This document shows positions 1 to 12,059 of a DNA stretch of 64,000 nucleotides, piece after piece (position 1 is the stretch's first letter; each line of letters opens with the position of its first letter). Under the pieces are notes generated by a model that worked only from the letters and a program-made list of their open reading frames with translations, had not been told where the DNA came from and ran no database searches. The stretch is from contig JACSVZ010000001.1 of NCBI GenBank assembly GCA_014706295.1, forward strand, positions 1,265,422 to 1,329,421. Direction: 5' to 3'. The DNA comes from Lycocorax pyrrhopterus obiensis. Its lineage: Eukaryota; Chordata; Aves; Passeriformes; Paradisaeidae. The position numbers and the translations under genes were made by a program.

Positions 1-475
1 TATAAACACAGAAAGCAGGGAGATCTCAGCCCATAAAAGCTTCGGATGGGAACAAAAGGAGCAGCAAATGAAGGCAGACTCCCGTGTGGGGGCTGAGGGA
101 ATGGTTACAGCCGGGATGGATCATTTGGTGTCGCTGTGAAAATAAAACTGTGCAGTTTTCAGTGGATATTTCTGGCATTTAATGCTTGAAAAGCCTCTTC
201 CTGAACCCTTCTGGGTTTATTTGCAGGGAAACATTTGCTCCATCAGAGTCAAGAGACTGCAGGGTTGGCCTAAAGTCCCTGTTTTAAGCAGAATCTCCAG
301 GTTTGAGCATCCAGGCTCTTGGGAGCAGCCAGGGAATGCTGACCCCAGGCCAATCCCAGGTTGTCTCCCAAGGCTTTGGGAGTGGAGCCTGCCTTGGAAA
401 AACCCTGCTCTTGTTTCCCCATCAACCTGGCTGAGGACGAAAGGGGATGGGAAGAGGGAGGTTCAGATGAGATAG
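1..475. other. Non-coding, no feature recognised
   Basis: Unique-looking sequence. A lone AATAAA on the plus strand near 140 has no gene upstream in the window to belong to. Confidence 0.5.
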
Positions 476-682
476 GAGGGAAAATTTCCCTGGAAGAGCG
501 ATGAGGCCTTGGGATGAGCTGCCCAGGGAGTGGTGCAGTCACTGTCTGTGGGAGTGCTCAGGAGGAGTCTGGATGTGGCCCTTGGGGACAGGGTTTGGGG
601 TGATGCTGGTGCTGCTGGGGTGGCACTGGGTGATCCTGAAGGGCTCCTCCCACCTCGGTGATCCTGGGATTCCGCTGAGCTG
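476..682 (+). mobile_element. CR1 3' fragment, group E
   Basis: Sense CR1 tail with 'gagctgcccagggagtggtg' and the group E string, ending 'ggtgatcctgggattc'. The same tail occurs in reverse at 38707-38890. Confidence 0.75.
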
Positions 683-1194
683 ATGGGATCCAGCAGAGTC
701 ACTGCAGTGGGAGTGTCACCAGCTCGGCCCTGTCCCTGCCACAACAGGGACAAAAATCACCTTTTGCACTAACAGATGGCAACGATTTCAGTTCGTTTTA
801 ATCAATAATATTGAATAGCCTAAATATGAATTCAACATGCTCATCTGATCTCTTCCTACTGGAAATAAGGTTATCACCTCCTGCTAAATCCTGAATCCTG
901 CAGCTTGTGACACACATCCCCTTTTCCCACAGCTTCCAAGGCCATCCTGATGTCACAGCTTCCCCTCATCAGGAATGGCCTGGGACAGAGGTTCTTCCCG
1001 TTCCCGTGGTTTATGCACTGTTGGGATGACCACAGGCACGGGGATGAGGAAATCTGAGCAGGTCTGTGCAGAGCTTGGTGGTGACACCTGAAATTCCCCA
1101 ATCTCGAGATGATTCCCTGAGTTCCCTTCAAAAAAATTCCAGCACAACCTCCCCTCTCACACTGGTAGAGTTGTCCTGCTGATTCTCCCAGCGA
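683..1194. other. Non-coding, no feature recognised
   Basis: No repeat or exon recognised. Short open frames here lack codon structure or homology. Confidence 0.5.
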
Positions 1195-1356
1195 TAGAAT
1201 CATGGAATTATGGAATCATGGAATGATTTGCGTTGGAAGGGATCTTAAAGATCATCTCATGCCACCTTCCACTATCCCAGGTGGCTCCAAGCCCCATCCA
1301 AGCTGGCCTTGGACACTCCCAGGGATCCAGGGGCAGCCACAGCTTGGTCAGAAGAT
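1195..1356 (-). mobile_element. CR1 3' fragment, group A
   Basis: Antisense CR1 tail starting 'atagaatcatggaattatgg' and ending inside 'cagccacagcttgg'. The repeated 'atcatgga' octamer-like tail marks the 3' end. Confidence 0.85.
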
Positions 1357-2539
1357 GGGTCATAGCTTCTCTTCTCCTCATAAAACACAGAGATGAAGCT
1401 CCCAGTGTCCCAAGGGCTGCTGACCACTGGAATTCCCTTTGGAGAGCCTTCCCCAGAGCAGGAGCTTTTCCCGAAGGGTGGAGTTTTTCTCAGCGCTTCC
1501 CTGCTCCAGAGTGGCAGAAATTGAAGCAGAGCTGAGAAAATCCATGAGGGAGGAATCTCTGCAGGGTTTGGATGGTTTGGAGCAAATGAGGCCGGGGGCC
1601 ACCCTCTGGGTGCTGGGAATGACCTGGGAACAATGGAGAGCTGCCCAGTCCATGGGCAGCAGGGGCCGTGTCACAGAAAATGGGGACACCGTGTGCCCGG
1701 AAACCACAATGGGATGGACACCACACAACCAGTTTAATTCCTTTTTCCATCCCAATATTTCCTGTTTCCCTTTCCCAGACTGAAGGTGCCCTTCAGACTC
1801 GTCCCCCACCGTCCCCACCTTCCCCAAGCCCAGCTCTGAGCAACACCCAGGGCAAGCCCACCCTGAAGCAATCACGGAGCATTCCAGCTGGGACACATGG
1901 AAACATTCCCGTCCTCACGGCAGCGCTGAGCACACGGCCCCTGGGAAAAGCACGGCTACAAAGGGCTTGGCAAGAGAGGTCCTTCAAAACCCAGCACGGC
2001 CCCAAATTCCTCCGTGCGCTGCCGTAGGAGCCATTGTGCAAACACCCGTGGATGTGCAGGAACTCATTCCACCTGCCTGGGAGGGCCTGGGACACTCAGG
2101 GCAAAGCTCTGGCAGTTGGAGAACATCAATAATTCAAAACCTGTGTGTGACTCATGCTGCCCAACCCATCCCCCTAAGGTTACTTGGACTTAATATTCAC
2201 AGAAGGCACATTGTTATTTCTCCTTCCAAAAAGTCATGAATAATTTACCATTCATTACCCAAAACCTTCTTTTTTTATGTTTTTTTTTTTTTTACAATTG
2301 GCTTCATCCAAATGAATGAGAAAGCAGAGAAAACATTCATTTCCCAACCTCTTCTTAGTTCATTGTTGCTGAGCATCAAAGTAGCCCTCAGAAATCTTTA
2401 GTTTGCGAAAGATGACATTTTTGGGGTTTCATTTGAGGAATTGCATTTGTTGGGGAAGCAAAATTCACCTCTGCTCCTGAAAAAAGGAGCACGGGGGGAA
2501 AAAAAAGGGAAAAAAAGCTGGATATTTAGACAATGCTCT
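1357..2539. other. Non-coding, no feature recognised
   Basis: Mostly unique sequence with a short poly-T run near 2280. No exon-like frame recognised on either strand. Confidence 0.5.
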
Positions 2540-2625
2540 GAGACACAGGGTGGGATAATTGGGGTGTCAGTGAAGGACTGGACGATCCTTGTGGGTCCTT
2601 CCAGCTCAGGATATTCTGTGATTCT
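2540..2625 (+). mobile_element. CR1 3' fragment, group C
   Basis: Only the last 85 bases of a sense group C tail: 'gatccttgtgggtccttcca' followed by 'gctcaggatattctgtgatt'. Confidence 0.8.
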
Positions 2626-2868
2626 AAAGGAATGCATCAGAAGTCGCACTTCAGGCCACCAGAGGAACACGGACTGCTGGAGTCCTGTTCCCCCCTGCTT
2701 GGCATAAGTTGGAAACTCCTTCAGGATTCCACCTGGGATCATTGGAAATGTCCCCAGCCAGAGCAGCTTCCTCTGCCTGCTGTGGGAAAAGAGATCCCTC
2801 CATGGCAGGCCTTGTCCATGGGATCAGGTGGAATCTGGCACCTGCTGCTTTTCTGTGTGGGAATGACG

Positions 2869-3286
2869 CCTGATCCCACTGGGAAGGATGCCTGATCCCA
2901 CTGGGAATGACACCTGCACCCACTGGGAATGACTCCTGATCCCACTGGGAATGATGCCTTATCCCACTGGGAATGATGCCTGCACCCACTGGGAATGACG
3001 CCTGATCCCACTGGGAATGACGCCTTATCCCACTGGGAATGACGCCTGCATCCACTGGGAATGACGCCTGATCCCACTGGGAAGGATGCCTGATCCCACC
3101 GGGAATGACACCTGCACCCACTGGGAATGACGCCTGATCCCACTGGGAATGACGCCTTATCCCACTGGGAATGACGCCTGATCCCACTGGGAATGACGCC
3201 TGCACCCACTGGGAAGGATGCCTGATCCCACTGGGAATGACACCTGATCCCACTGGGAATGACACCTGCACCCACTGGGAATGACG
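2869..3286. repeat. 22-bp minisatellite, 19 units
   Basis: Exactly 19 head-to-tail units of 22 bp, consensus 'cctgatcccactgggaatga' plus 'cg'. Units differ at positions 4-7 (gatc, gcac or tatc), and these variants recur every third unit. No stop codon falls in the minus-strand frame, so a 279-codon open frame (2651-3490) runs through it. That frame is a by-product of the repeat. Confidence 0.97.
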
Positions 3287-4356
3287 CCTGCAGCGTGGGG
3301 CCTGCAGCGGTTTCCACACAAACTGATTTTCATGGAATTGCTCCACCTGGCTGAGCTGAACACATTTCCCAGAGGTTTCATTTTGGTGTCCAGACAAGTG
3401 ATGGGGCTGGAATGGGATTAGGCCACTGTTCCACCAAAAACCCCCAAAAAAGGGTCTTGCCCTCAGGCCCCCCAGGCTTATCCCGAGCACTCAATTCCTC
3501 CCTTCAGGATTCCTGTGGGGAATCCAGCTGGGATGCTGGCCCGGCTTCAAACCCCCCTCTCCTTTTGGGAAGGGTGATTAACCTGGAGCAGCTCCCAACC
3601 CTGCAAACCATTGTTTAGTGCATCCTGGAGAGGGCTGAGGGCTGCTGTGGGAATGGAAGCGCTGGAGCGGTGAAAGGTTTCACTCCCTGATTCCTGCCAG
3701 GATAAAATGATCCTGGAACTAAAGCACTCCTGGCACATTTAGCTCACTGCCAGCCTCCCTTCATGGGTCTGCTTTCAGATTTTTTAAAATTTCTGTAAAT
3801 ACTTCAATCTGGCCAATCTCTAAAATTTTAGCTTTCCATTAACGAGGCAAATTAATTGGTGCTCACCAGTGCTTGGCACAGCCCAGGGAGGATCTTCCCC
3901 ATGGTTTTCCCTGTAAATCCTGCAGGAAGGGAAGGGATGGTGCTGTTTTATCCTGGGCATTCCAGCACCTCTGGTGCAGCAGCTCCACCTCAGACACGTG
4001 GTGGGACACAAGTCCTTGGTTCACATCTCTGCCCCTTCTCCTCTTTCGTGTCACCTCTGCACACCCACATCCACAGGGATTGCACTTCCAACCCCTCAGC
4101 CCCAGAGGAATCCCTGGATGCTTTGGGCTGACCCTCACAGATCAATTCCCACCGCCAGGAATGAGCAGGAACAGCTTCCCACAAATCCTGCTCGGGATCC
4201 CTGTGCCTGGGGACACCGGGCAGCCACGGGGGCAGGACAGGACCCGTGGGAGATTCCTCTCTCCAGGTGCATTTTCCTGTGGGAGAAGAATCCTGGTGGA
4301 GCTACTGAAACACCAGCAGTGATCTGTCCCTTTAGCATGGAGCAGTGCCAGGAGAT
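3287..4356. other. Non-coding, no feature recognised
   Basis: Unique-looking sequence between a minisatellite and a CR1 fragment. Overlapping open frames of 60-150 codons in several phases have no recognisable homology. Confidence 0.5.
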
Positions 4357-4512
4357 ATCATGGAATGGTTTGGGATGGAAGAGACCTTAAAGATCATCCA
4401 GTTCCATCCAGGAACACTTCCACTGTCCCAGGTTGCTCCAAACTCCATCCAGCCTAGTGTGGGACACTTCCAGGGATCCAGGGGCAGCCACAGCTGCTCT
4501 GGGATGCACCCT
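4357..4512 (-). mobile_element. CR1 3' fragment, group A
   Basis: Antisense tail beginning 'atcatggaatggtttgggat' and running to 'cagccacagctgctctggga'. Moderately diverged from the other group A copies. Confidence 0.85.
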
Positions 4513-5052
4513 GCCAGGATGCAGGCCTGGAGCCTTTGCCAGAGGAAAGCCTGGAGAGGAGAGGGATTTTCTCCTCCTCCTCAGGGGAGAGGAAAGGCCC
4601 AGAAAGTTTTGTTTCTCACCTGAGCTGGACACGAGCCGAGCACTGGAGGAATGGCTGTGCTGGCTCTGACTCTGCTCAAATCCTTCTCCCTCAGCATTAT
4701 CCTGATTGGATTTTTCCCTCTCCGGCTCCTGCTGTGCCGCATCAACCCTGGACTGACACAATTCCTGCATCAGGCCTTGGCTCCGAGCAAGCCGAGCCTC
4801 CTGCTCCTCACACAGGAGTTTATTTGGGCCAGGGCTGAAGCAGCCCTTTGCCCCTAATGGAGTTCCAAATGAAATCCCATCCTCCAGGACACAAAATTCC
4901 TGCAAAACAACGCCCTAGAAGAGAATAAACCCCAAAAGGAAAACCACCAACAGCGAGCTCGGAATCGAACACATCCAAAGGGGGAAAGAGGGGCTGGGAC
5001 AAGAAAACCACCTGTGGTGCCTGAGCAAGTTAAATCCAGCAAATTCCATCAA
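4513..5052. other. Non-coding, no feature recognised
   Basis: No repeat or exon recognised. Confidence 0.5.
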
Positions 5053-5204
5053 AAATCCCAGAATCCCAGACTGGTTTGGGTTGGAAGGGACCTCAAAGCC
5101 CATCCAGTGCCACCCCTGCCATGGCAGGGACACCTCCCACTGTCCCAGGCTGCTCCAAGCTCCAATGTCCAACCTGGCCTTGGGCACTGCCAGGGATCCA
5201 GGGA
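5053..5204 (-). mobile_element. CR1 3' fragment, group A
   Basis: Antisense tail 'aatcccagaatcccagactg' through 'ggcactgccagggatccagg'. It is truncated there and followed at once by an AT-rich dinucleotide tract. Confidence 0.88.
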
Positions 5205-5210
5205 ATGCAT

Positions 5211-5252
5211 GTTATATATATATATACATATATTATACATATATACATACAA
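5211..5252. repeat. (TA/CATA)n microsatellite
   Basis: Imperfect TA and CATA repeats, 'gttatatatatatataca' onward, abutting the CR1 fragment. Confidence 0.85.
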
Positions 5253-5569
5253 TTATTTTCTAAGCAATTTTGGCTTTAATTTGTCTCCCACCACCCCTAA
5301 AACCTGAAAATCTGTGCGACATCATCACTATAAATATGGGGGAGATTTACTCTACAGTCACTGTAACAGCCAGGTCACTTTTCAATTTATATATCAGCAT
5401 CTACCAGATACCTCTTTATGTACAGACTTACAAACAACCCCCTTTTTTCTTTATTTTTATGCTATGAACCTTTTTTTAAAAAAAAATATAAACCTGCCCC
5501 TTTGCTTTTAGCAAAAATCAGCAGTTCAGTGTCAGAGCAGAGGCTGCTTGGCTGCGAATTTTTGCATCT
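5253..5569. other. AT-rich non-coding stretch
   Basis: AT-rich sequence leading into the 21-bp array. No gene recognised. Confidence 0.5.
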
Positions 5570-7095
5570 TTTAATGTCACTTCTCATTTTTTTAATGTTA
5601 CTTTTCATTTTTTTTATGTTACTTTTCATTTTTTTATGTTACTTTTCCATTTTTAAATGTTAGTTTTCATTTTTAAAATGCTACTTTTCATTTTTTATGT
5701 TACTTTTCGTTTTTTCAATGCTACTTTTCATTTTTTAAATGTTATTCCTATTTTTATGTTACTTTTCATTTTTCAGATGTTACTTTTCATTTTTCAGATG
5801 TTACTTTTCAAGTTTTAAATGTTACTTTTCATTTTTTAAATGTTACTTCTTATTTTTTGATGTTACATTTCATTTTTTAACTGTTGCTTTTCATTTCTTA
5901 AATGTTACTTTTTTATGTTACTTTTCAATTATTTTTGATGTTACTTCTCATTTTTTAAATGTTAGTTTTCATTTTTTAAATGTTACTTCTCATTTTTTGA
6001 TGTTACTTCCCATTTTTTAAATGTTACTTTTCATTTTTAACTGTTACTTTTAATTTTTATGTTACTTTTCATTTTTCAGATGTTACTTCTCATTTTTAAA
6101 TGTTACTTATTTTTTGATGTTACCTTTCATTTTTTAAATGTTACTTTTCATTTTTAAACTGTTACTTTCCATTTTTTATGTTACTTATCATTTTTCAGAT
6201 GTTACTTCTCATTTTTTGATGTTACTTTTAGTTTTTAAATGTTACTTTTCATTTTTTAAATGTTAATTCCCTTTTTTAATGTTACTTTTCATTTTTAAAT
6301 GTTGCTTTTCATTTTATAATGCTACTTCTCATTTTTTATGTTACTTTTCATATTTTAAATGTTACTTCTCAGTTTTATGTTATTTTTCAATTTTTAAATG
6401 TTACTTTTCATTTTTTAAATGTTACTTCCCTTTTTTTATGTTACTTTTCATTTTTAAATGTTACTTTTAATTTTTTAAATGTTACTTCTCATTTTTTGAT
6501 GTTACCTTTCAATTTTTAAATGTTACCTTTCATTTTTTAAATGTTACTTCTCATTTTTAAATGTTACTTTTCTTTTTTTTAATGTTACTTCTAATTTTTT
6601 GATGTTACTTTTCATTTTCTAAATGATACTTTTCGTTTTTAAATGTTACTTTTCTTTTTTTATGTTACTTTTCAATTTTTTTCGATGTTACTTCTCATTT
6701 TTAAATGTTACTTCTCATTTTTTGATTTTAGTTTCCATTTTTAAATGTTACTTTTCATTTTTTAACTGTTACTTCTCATTTTTTATGTTACTTTTCATTT
6801 TTTAAATGTTACTTCTCATTTTTTGTTACTTTTCAATTTTTAAATGTTACTTTTCATTTTTAAAATGCTACTTCTCATTTTTGATGCTACTTTTCATTTT
6901 TTAAATGTTACTTTTCATTTTTTTATGTTTCTTTTCATTTTTTAAATGTTACTTCTCTTTTTTTGATGTTACTTTTCATTTTTTGATGTTACCTTTCAAT
7001 TTTTAAATGTCACCTTTCATTTTTTAAATGTCACCTTTCATTTTTTAAATGTTACTTTTCATTTTTTAAATGCCACTTCTCATTTTTTAAATGGT
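5570..7095. repeat. T-rich 21-bp tandem array, about 1.5 kb
   Basis: About 70 imperfect units around 'atgttacttttcattttttaa', with indels in the T runs and variants such as 'tttttgatgttac' and 'tttttcagatgttac'. The plus strand is very poor in G. Plus-strand frames read as Phe/Asn/Val/Thr repeats and are not genes. Confidence 0.97.
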
Positions 7096-9213
7096 CCTGG
7101 TTCATTTGGGTTCCATGTGGCGGTACCAAGCACCAGTTTGCCCAGTTTAGACTCTTGTTTTGATTCCTGTTTAGCTTCCACGAAGGGAAACCTGAGCACG
7201 ACACTCAAGTTTAAAACCTGGCCGGATTAAAACCAGGTTAAAACCTGGCCACTCCTCACCAGCGCTTTCCTAAGGATGAGACTTTTCCAGCCTTTTCCAA
7301 GGAATGGGAAGGATGGAAGGAAGGGAAATAGCCCTGGATTCCCTTGCAGGTGGAAGCTCCGCAAGGAGCAGCGGCGAAGGCACCCAGATCCCAGGAGAAG
7401 CTGAGATCCAGAGGGATCCGCAGTCGAGTGTGAGGGAGGAGGAGATTGGACAAAATTTGGGGTGTAAATTTCTATTAATTGGAAGTAAAATTCATTGGGA
7501 CGTGGAGGCTCCCATAGGAACGTGGCCAGTTTGGAAACCTGCCTGGATTTCAAAACCTGCCTGGATTTCAACCCTTCTGAGCCAGGAAGTGCCTGACATT
7601 CCCTGCCTGCAGGGTGTGGGCTCGGGAGGCCCAGCACAGGCAGGATGCAGTGCCAGGAGCAGCAGCTTTCCCTATTTTTGGAATAACCCGGCTTTTTTGG
7701 AATAACCCAGCTCGCCCCTCGTGCCTTTGCCTGACAAACATCCAAGCGCTTTCTAAACCCGCGTGGAGCAATTCCCAGTGGGGTTGGAAGCCCAGGAGGT
7801 TCTCCAGCCTGTGCTGGGGCACATTCCCAACAGGGAGGACCTGCAGGGGCAATTCCCAATAAAAGGTGTTATTATTGCCTGCTTTTCCCAGTTGGGAAAT
7901 GGGATGGAACTCTGGAATGGCAGCTCAGGGCAAGGAGTGTTTAGAAGCAGCTCCCAAGTTTTTTATCTCCCCTGAAGACACAGCTTCTTGTTTTTTCCAT
8001 GTTTAATGGCTCCTCAAAGTAGGGTAAATCATATTTTTATCGCTGCTGATCAGCAGAGGCTTCATAGGAGAGCTCATATGCAAAAAAAGGGAATTATAAA
8101 CAAAATTAATTCCCAAATCCTGCTCTGGAGTGGTTCAGCACTTACCCATCCAGGCAGCTTTTAGGAGGTGTGGAATAGGGAGAGTTTTGGGATCAACCAG
8201 CAGGAAATCTGCTCTGGGACCATGCAGTCAGGTGGGTGAGCCTGGCAGGAGGAGATTAAATGAGACTGGGGGTAAATTTGCATTAATTGGAGGTAAATTT
8301 GCATTAATTGGAGGTATAAATCAGGCCTTGGGCACACTGAGGACACACTGGGCCTGTAAATAATGACACAACACAATAAAGATTCCGCTGGCTGCCCTTA
8401 GGACACAAAGGCTCCTGAGAGGGGATGAAACAGTGGAAAAGAACCAGCGAGGGAAGGGCTATCAGTCCCCAGGGTGGAAAAAACCAGGGAATGAAACAAA
8501 TGGGAATAGCCTTGAGGTGTGCAGAGCTCCCTGATCTTTCTCAGCCTCCCAGCTGCCCCCGTTCCTGGCAGAGCCATCAATAGTGAAAAGGAGGCTCTGG
8601 AGCTCTTCAAACAACAGAGCAGTTTCCAGCTATCCTATCAGCAGGAGCAGTTTCCAACGTTTATCCTGGAGATAAAGCAGGAAAAACATTGCTCAGGCTG
8701 AATCCCATTGGCCACAGTGAGATCAAAACCCAAACCAATCCGCTCAACTGATTTGCTCCGCACTGGAATTTTTGAGCCCAGTTTTGAGGTGGAGAGCTCC
8801 ACTGCCTTCCCAGTTAGTCAAAACACTGTTATCTGGGATAACAGGACATGGATACAATGGCTAAAGAAATAAAAAATACACTTTTTGACTCTTCCTCCCA
8901 GAGATTCGCAGGGGATCTTGTCCTCTTCAAACTCAAAATGATGGCCAGGGCTTGGCTGGGTCAGGGGAAGGAAAAGCTTTTGGCTGGTTTGGGAATAACT
9001 TCCAGTCACTGAGGATGAGCACTGGTGGCATCACAGACTCCCAGTGCAGATCCATGTTCTTGTTGGAAGGGGAAAGGGAGTGGAAGGACATTCCTACAGG
9101 AGGCAGGAAAAAGGCAGGAAAAAGGCAGATATTCCCAGGAACACTGGGAATATCTGTGCTTATCCGCACTCGCACAGGGCCTGGTGTCCCTCGGACTTGC
9201 TGCTTCCACAAGA
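7096..9213. other. Non-coding region with short local duplications
   Basis: It holds 'ttaaaacctggcc' twice (7209-7250), 'cctggatttcaaaacctg' twice (7537-7573), 'ttttggaataaccc' twice (7675-7710), 'ggaggtaaatttgcattaat' twice (8271-8318), and a 13-bp hairpin at 9126-9156. The block near 7430-7490 resembles 8235-8318. No exon or named transposon recognised. Confidence 0.6.
9126..9156. repeat. Perfect 13-bp inverted repeat
   Basis: 'cagatattcccag', a 5-base loop, then 'ctgggaatatctg'. It could fold as a hairpin. No function is evident. Confidence 0.8.
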
Positions 9214-9215
9214 AG

Positions 9216-9614
9216 AGCACAGGGCACAGGAGTGGGAATATTCTGGGATATCCGCAGGGAGGAGCCCCCAGCCCCTCTCTGGGCTCTGTTCCAGCTCGGG
9301 CCCTGCCCAGGGCAGGAGTTGTGCCTCCTGTGCAGGGCAATTGCTGGGCTCAGGCCCTGCCCGTGGCTCTGGTGCCGCTGCTGGGCCCCGGAGCAGAGCC
9401 CGGGCCCTGCCCTGAGCCCTCCCTGCAGCCAGGGACAGCCAGGGCTGAGGGCCCCTCTCAGCTGGGGCTCCTCTCCAGGCTGAGCAGCCCCGGCTCCCTC
9501 AGCCTGTCCTGGGCACCGAGATGCTCCAGGCCCTTCCTCAGCTGCGCAGCCTCCGCCGGCCCCGCTCCAGGAGCTCCCTGGCCCTGCTGTGCTGAGGAGC
9601 CAGAGCTGGAAAAA
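9216..9614 (-). mobile_element. CR1 fragment, group D
   Basis: GC-rich antisense copy. It runs from 'gcacagggcacaggagtggg' through 'ctcctctccaggctgagcag' to 'gaggagccagagctgg', the order expected of a CR1 3' region read backwards. The extreme 3' tail is missing compared with the copy at 63058. Confidence 0.75.
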
Positions 9615-10451
9615 ATCACCATTATTCTTCTACCATCCTTTGTCTTAATCCAGAAAATTCCACCATTTTCCTTTTTGGAGCCCCCAGCCCCTTTTTTCTG
9701 CCCTCAGCCTCTGTGCCAAGCACAACAGCATTCCCAAGCCACCTCCAAACTTCTGAGTTCCTGAAGTCATGGTCTGAACATTGCTCAGGGCTGAGTTTTC
9801 TACATCTCTCCACTGGCTCCACACATCTGTCAAATTTTGGGAGTGAGACAAACAGAAGCGATTTATCTTGGAAAAATGGCAGAAGGCATGGCCCTGACAC
9901 TATGGCACCCCACTGCGAAATCCCAGCGTGGAAGCACCAAAGCTTCTCAGCAGAACCTCTGGAATAGTTTTGTTTTTGATGCAGCGTGGAGAAATCAATG
10001 TCACCGTTTTTATTCTTGGGAATGACTGAACTCATCCAGGCAAGTCTTCCCCAAAAACATCCCTCTGAGGTGGCTGCTTGACCCAGAACCACTGAAATGG
10101 TCCAAGATTTGTGACAATGTGGGAGATGCAGGAGAGCTTCCTGCGCTCTGCCTGTCCATGCACATCCTTGTGCCTGTCACGAGAGCGAATCAACAACAAA
10201 AACAGGCAGCATCCTGCTCTGGCACCCTTTGGATGCTTCCCCAGTTCTTCTGGCATTCAAACAGTGTCCTGGGGTAGCAGGAGAGCTTGGAGCACACCCA
10301 GGTTTCACCCCCAGTGGCTGTGGGGATGCTCACAAACACATCAGAGGGGAGGGATGCTGCCAATGTCAACAGTTCTGGAGTAGATGAAGCACCCCAACAA
10401 CTTGGAGTGTTTGGGAAAACAGACAGGCCTGGCACACTGAGAGCTTTCTTT
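9615..10451. other. Non-coding, no feature recognised
   Basis: No repeat or exon recognised. Confidence 0.5.
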
Positions 10452-10674
10452 GGGCAGGAATTGTTCCCTGGGAGGGTGGGCAGGCCCTGGCACAGGGTGC
10501 CCAGAGCAGCTGTGGCTGCCCCTGGATCCCTGGCAGTGCCCAAGGCCAGGTTGGACATTGGGGCTTGGAGCAGCCTGGGACAGTGGAAGGTGTCCCTGCC
10601 ATGGCAGGAGGTGGGAATGAATGGGATTTAAGGGCCCTCCAACCCAAACCACTCTGGAATTCACCGATTCTCCC
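10452..10674 (+). mobile_element. CR1 3' fragment, group A
   Basis: Sense copy from 'gggcaggaattgttccctgg' to the tail 'ccaacccaaaccactctgga'. Near-identical over its length to several other group A copies here, suggesting a recently active subfamily. Confidence 0.92.
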
Positions 10675-12059
10675 ACTCAGATGAGACCTCCCAGAGCCAA
10701 AAGGAGAAGATGGAGCTTTTTCCCTGCACCCAGTTTCACTGGGAATCACACTCCAGCGATTCCACGGAGCAGTGGAACAATCCACACCTGCTCCAGAGTC
10801 CTGGTGCATTTTGTTGCTGTCACAGCTCTCAGAAATTCCAGCTGGGAATTCCTCCCTTCAGCAGCCCGGCTGTGCCAGGGTCGGTGCTCCCAAGGAAAGC
10901 TGGCACTGGCTCCAGGACTTGTTAAATGTCACCACAGGGAGTGGGAATAAGGGAATAAAATCTGAAAGGGAGAGGGAATTCAACGGGAGTTCCAGCCCTA
11001 AGCTCTGTTGGAGGGAGAATTCCCAGGCATTCCCTCTCGAGCTTCCCTCATCTCTCCAGCTGTGCACTCCACAAATTCAGAGCTCTCTTTTCCTCCTGTT
11101 TGTTTCATTCAGCATCTCATCCCCAAGGAGCAGCTTCTCCGTGCACAGCACAGGAAGTCCCTGGGATAGCCAGCCTTGTTTTCCACAGGGAGGTGTGTGT
11201 GGAGCCCGAAAGAGCCAAAGCTTCTAAAAATACTGCCCTGAACGCTCTCCCTGCAGCTGGATCTCTCCAATTTTCCACTGCTGGATGCTGCTGCCAGGGT
11301 GAGAGGAGCTCCCAGAGCCAGCCCAGTACTTTTCCATGGAAGGATGAAATCCCTAAGAATAACAATTTATCAGAGGAGCCGTGGCTGTTTGACCTGGCTC
11401 ATTTTCAGAGATTAAGAACCAACGAGCTCCCAATGAATTGTGGTGACTTTGTGGTTGGGTTTTTTTTTTTCCCTCTAAGAAGTGATTTTCATGTTTCATC
11501 AGTTCTCGGCGTAGGGAGGGGGGGAAGGAATGCACATCTGTCTTCCCAAGTGGATCAGGGAGAGGATAATAACAAATAATGATACCTCACCCACGTGGAG
11601 GGCCTCTCATCCCGCAGGAGCCCGGGAATGCTGCAGATTGTGGGCCAGCCCTGGAGCCTGCGGATTTCACAGGAGCATCACACAGGGCAGGGCATAATCC
11701 CCGGAACCCTGCAGGTATCCTGTGGGAAACTCCATAGGTGTTAGTGGGGAAAGAAGTGTTTTTAGCAGAGTTTTCACGTTCCTGCTCTCTTTAGCAGATT
11801 TTCTACGGGAACAACTCCTTGGTATTCCATGCTGCCTGAAGAGCAGGTCAGTGGAAGGAATGGAAGATATCCCCATTGTGATGGAGCAGAGAGTCATGGA
11901 GTGAGCTTGGAAACCCCTCAGGATGTCAGTGACTGAGAGGGTCACTGTCATCACCTCATTTAATGGCACAGCCCCTGCGCCCCTGGCCATTCCTGCAGGG
12001 TCCCACCTGGTCCCAGCTTGGCCAAACCCCAAAGGTGTGGATGCACACAATGCCAGGCT
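10675..12059. other. Non-coding, no feature recognised
   Basis: Unique-looking sequence with a poly-T run near 11460. No exon recognised. Confidence 0.5.

Noticed and set aside
2651..3490. 279-codon open frame on the minus strand
   Set aside because: Most of it is the 22-bp minisatellite translated.
5739..6805. Apparent hydrophobic proteins rich in Phe, Asn and Val
   Set aside because: Translation of the 21-bp T-rich array.
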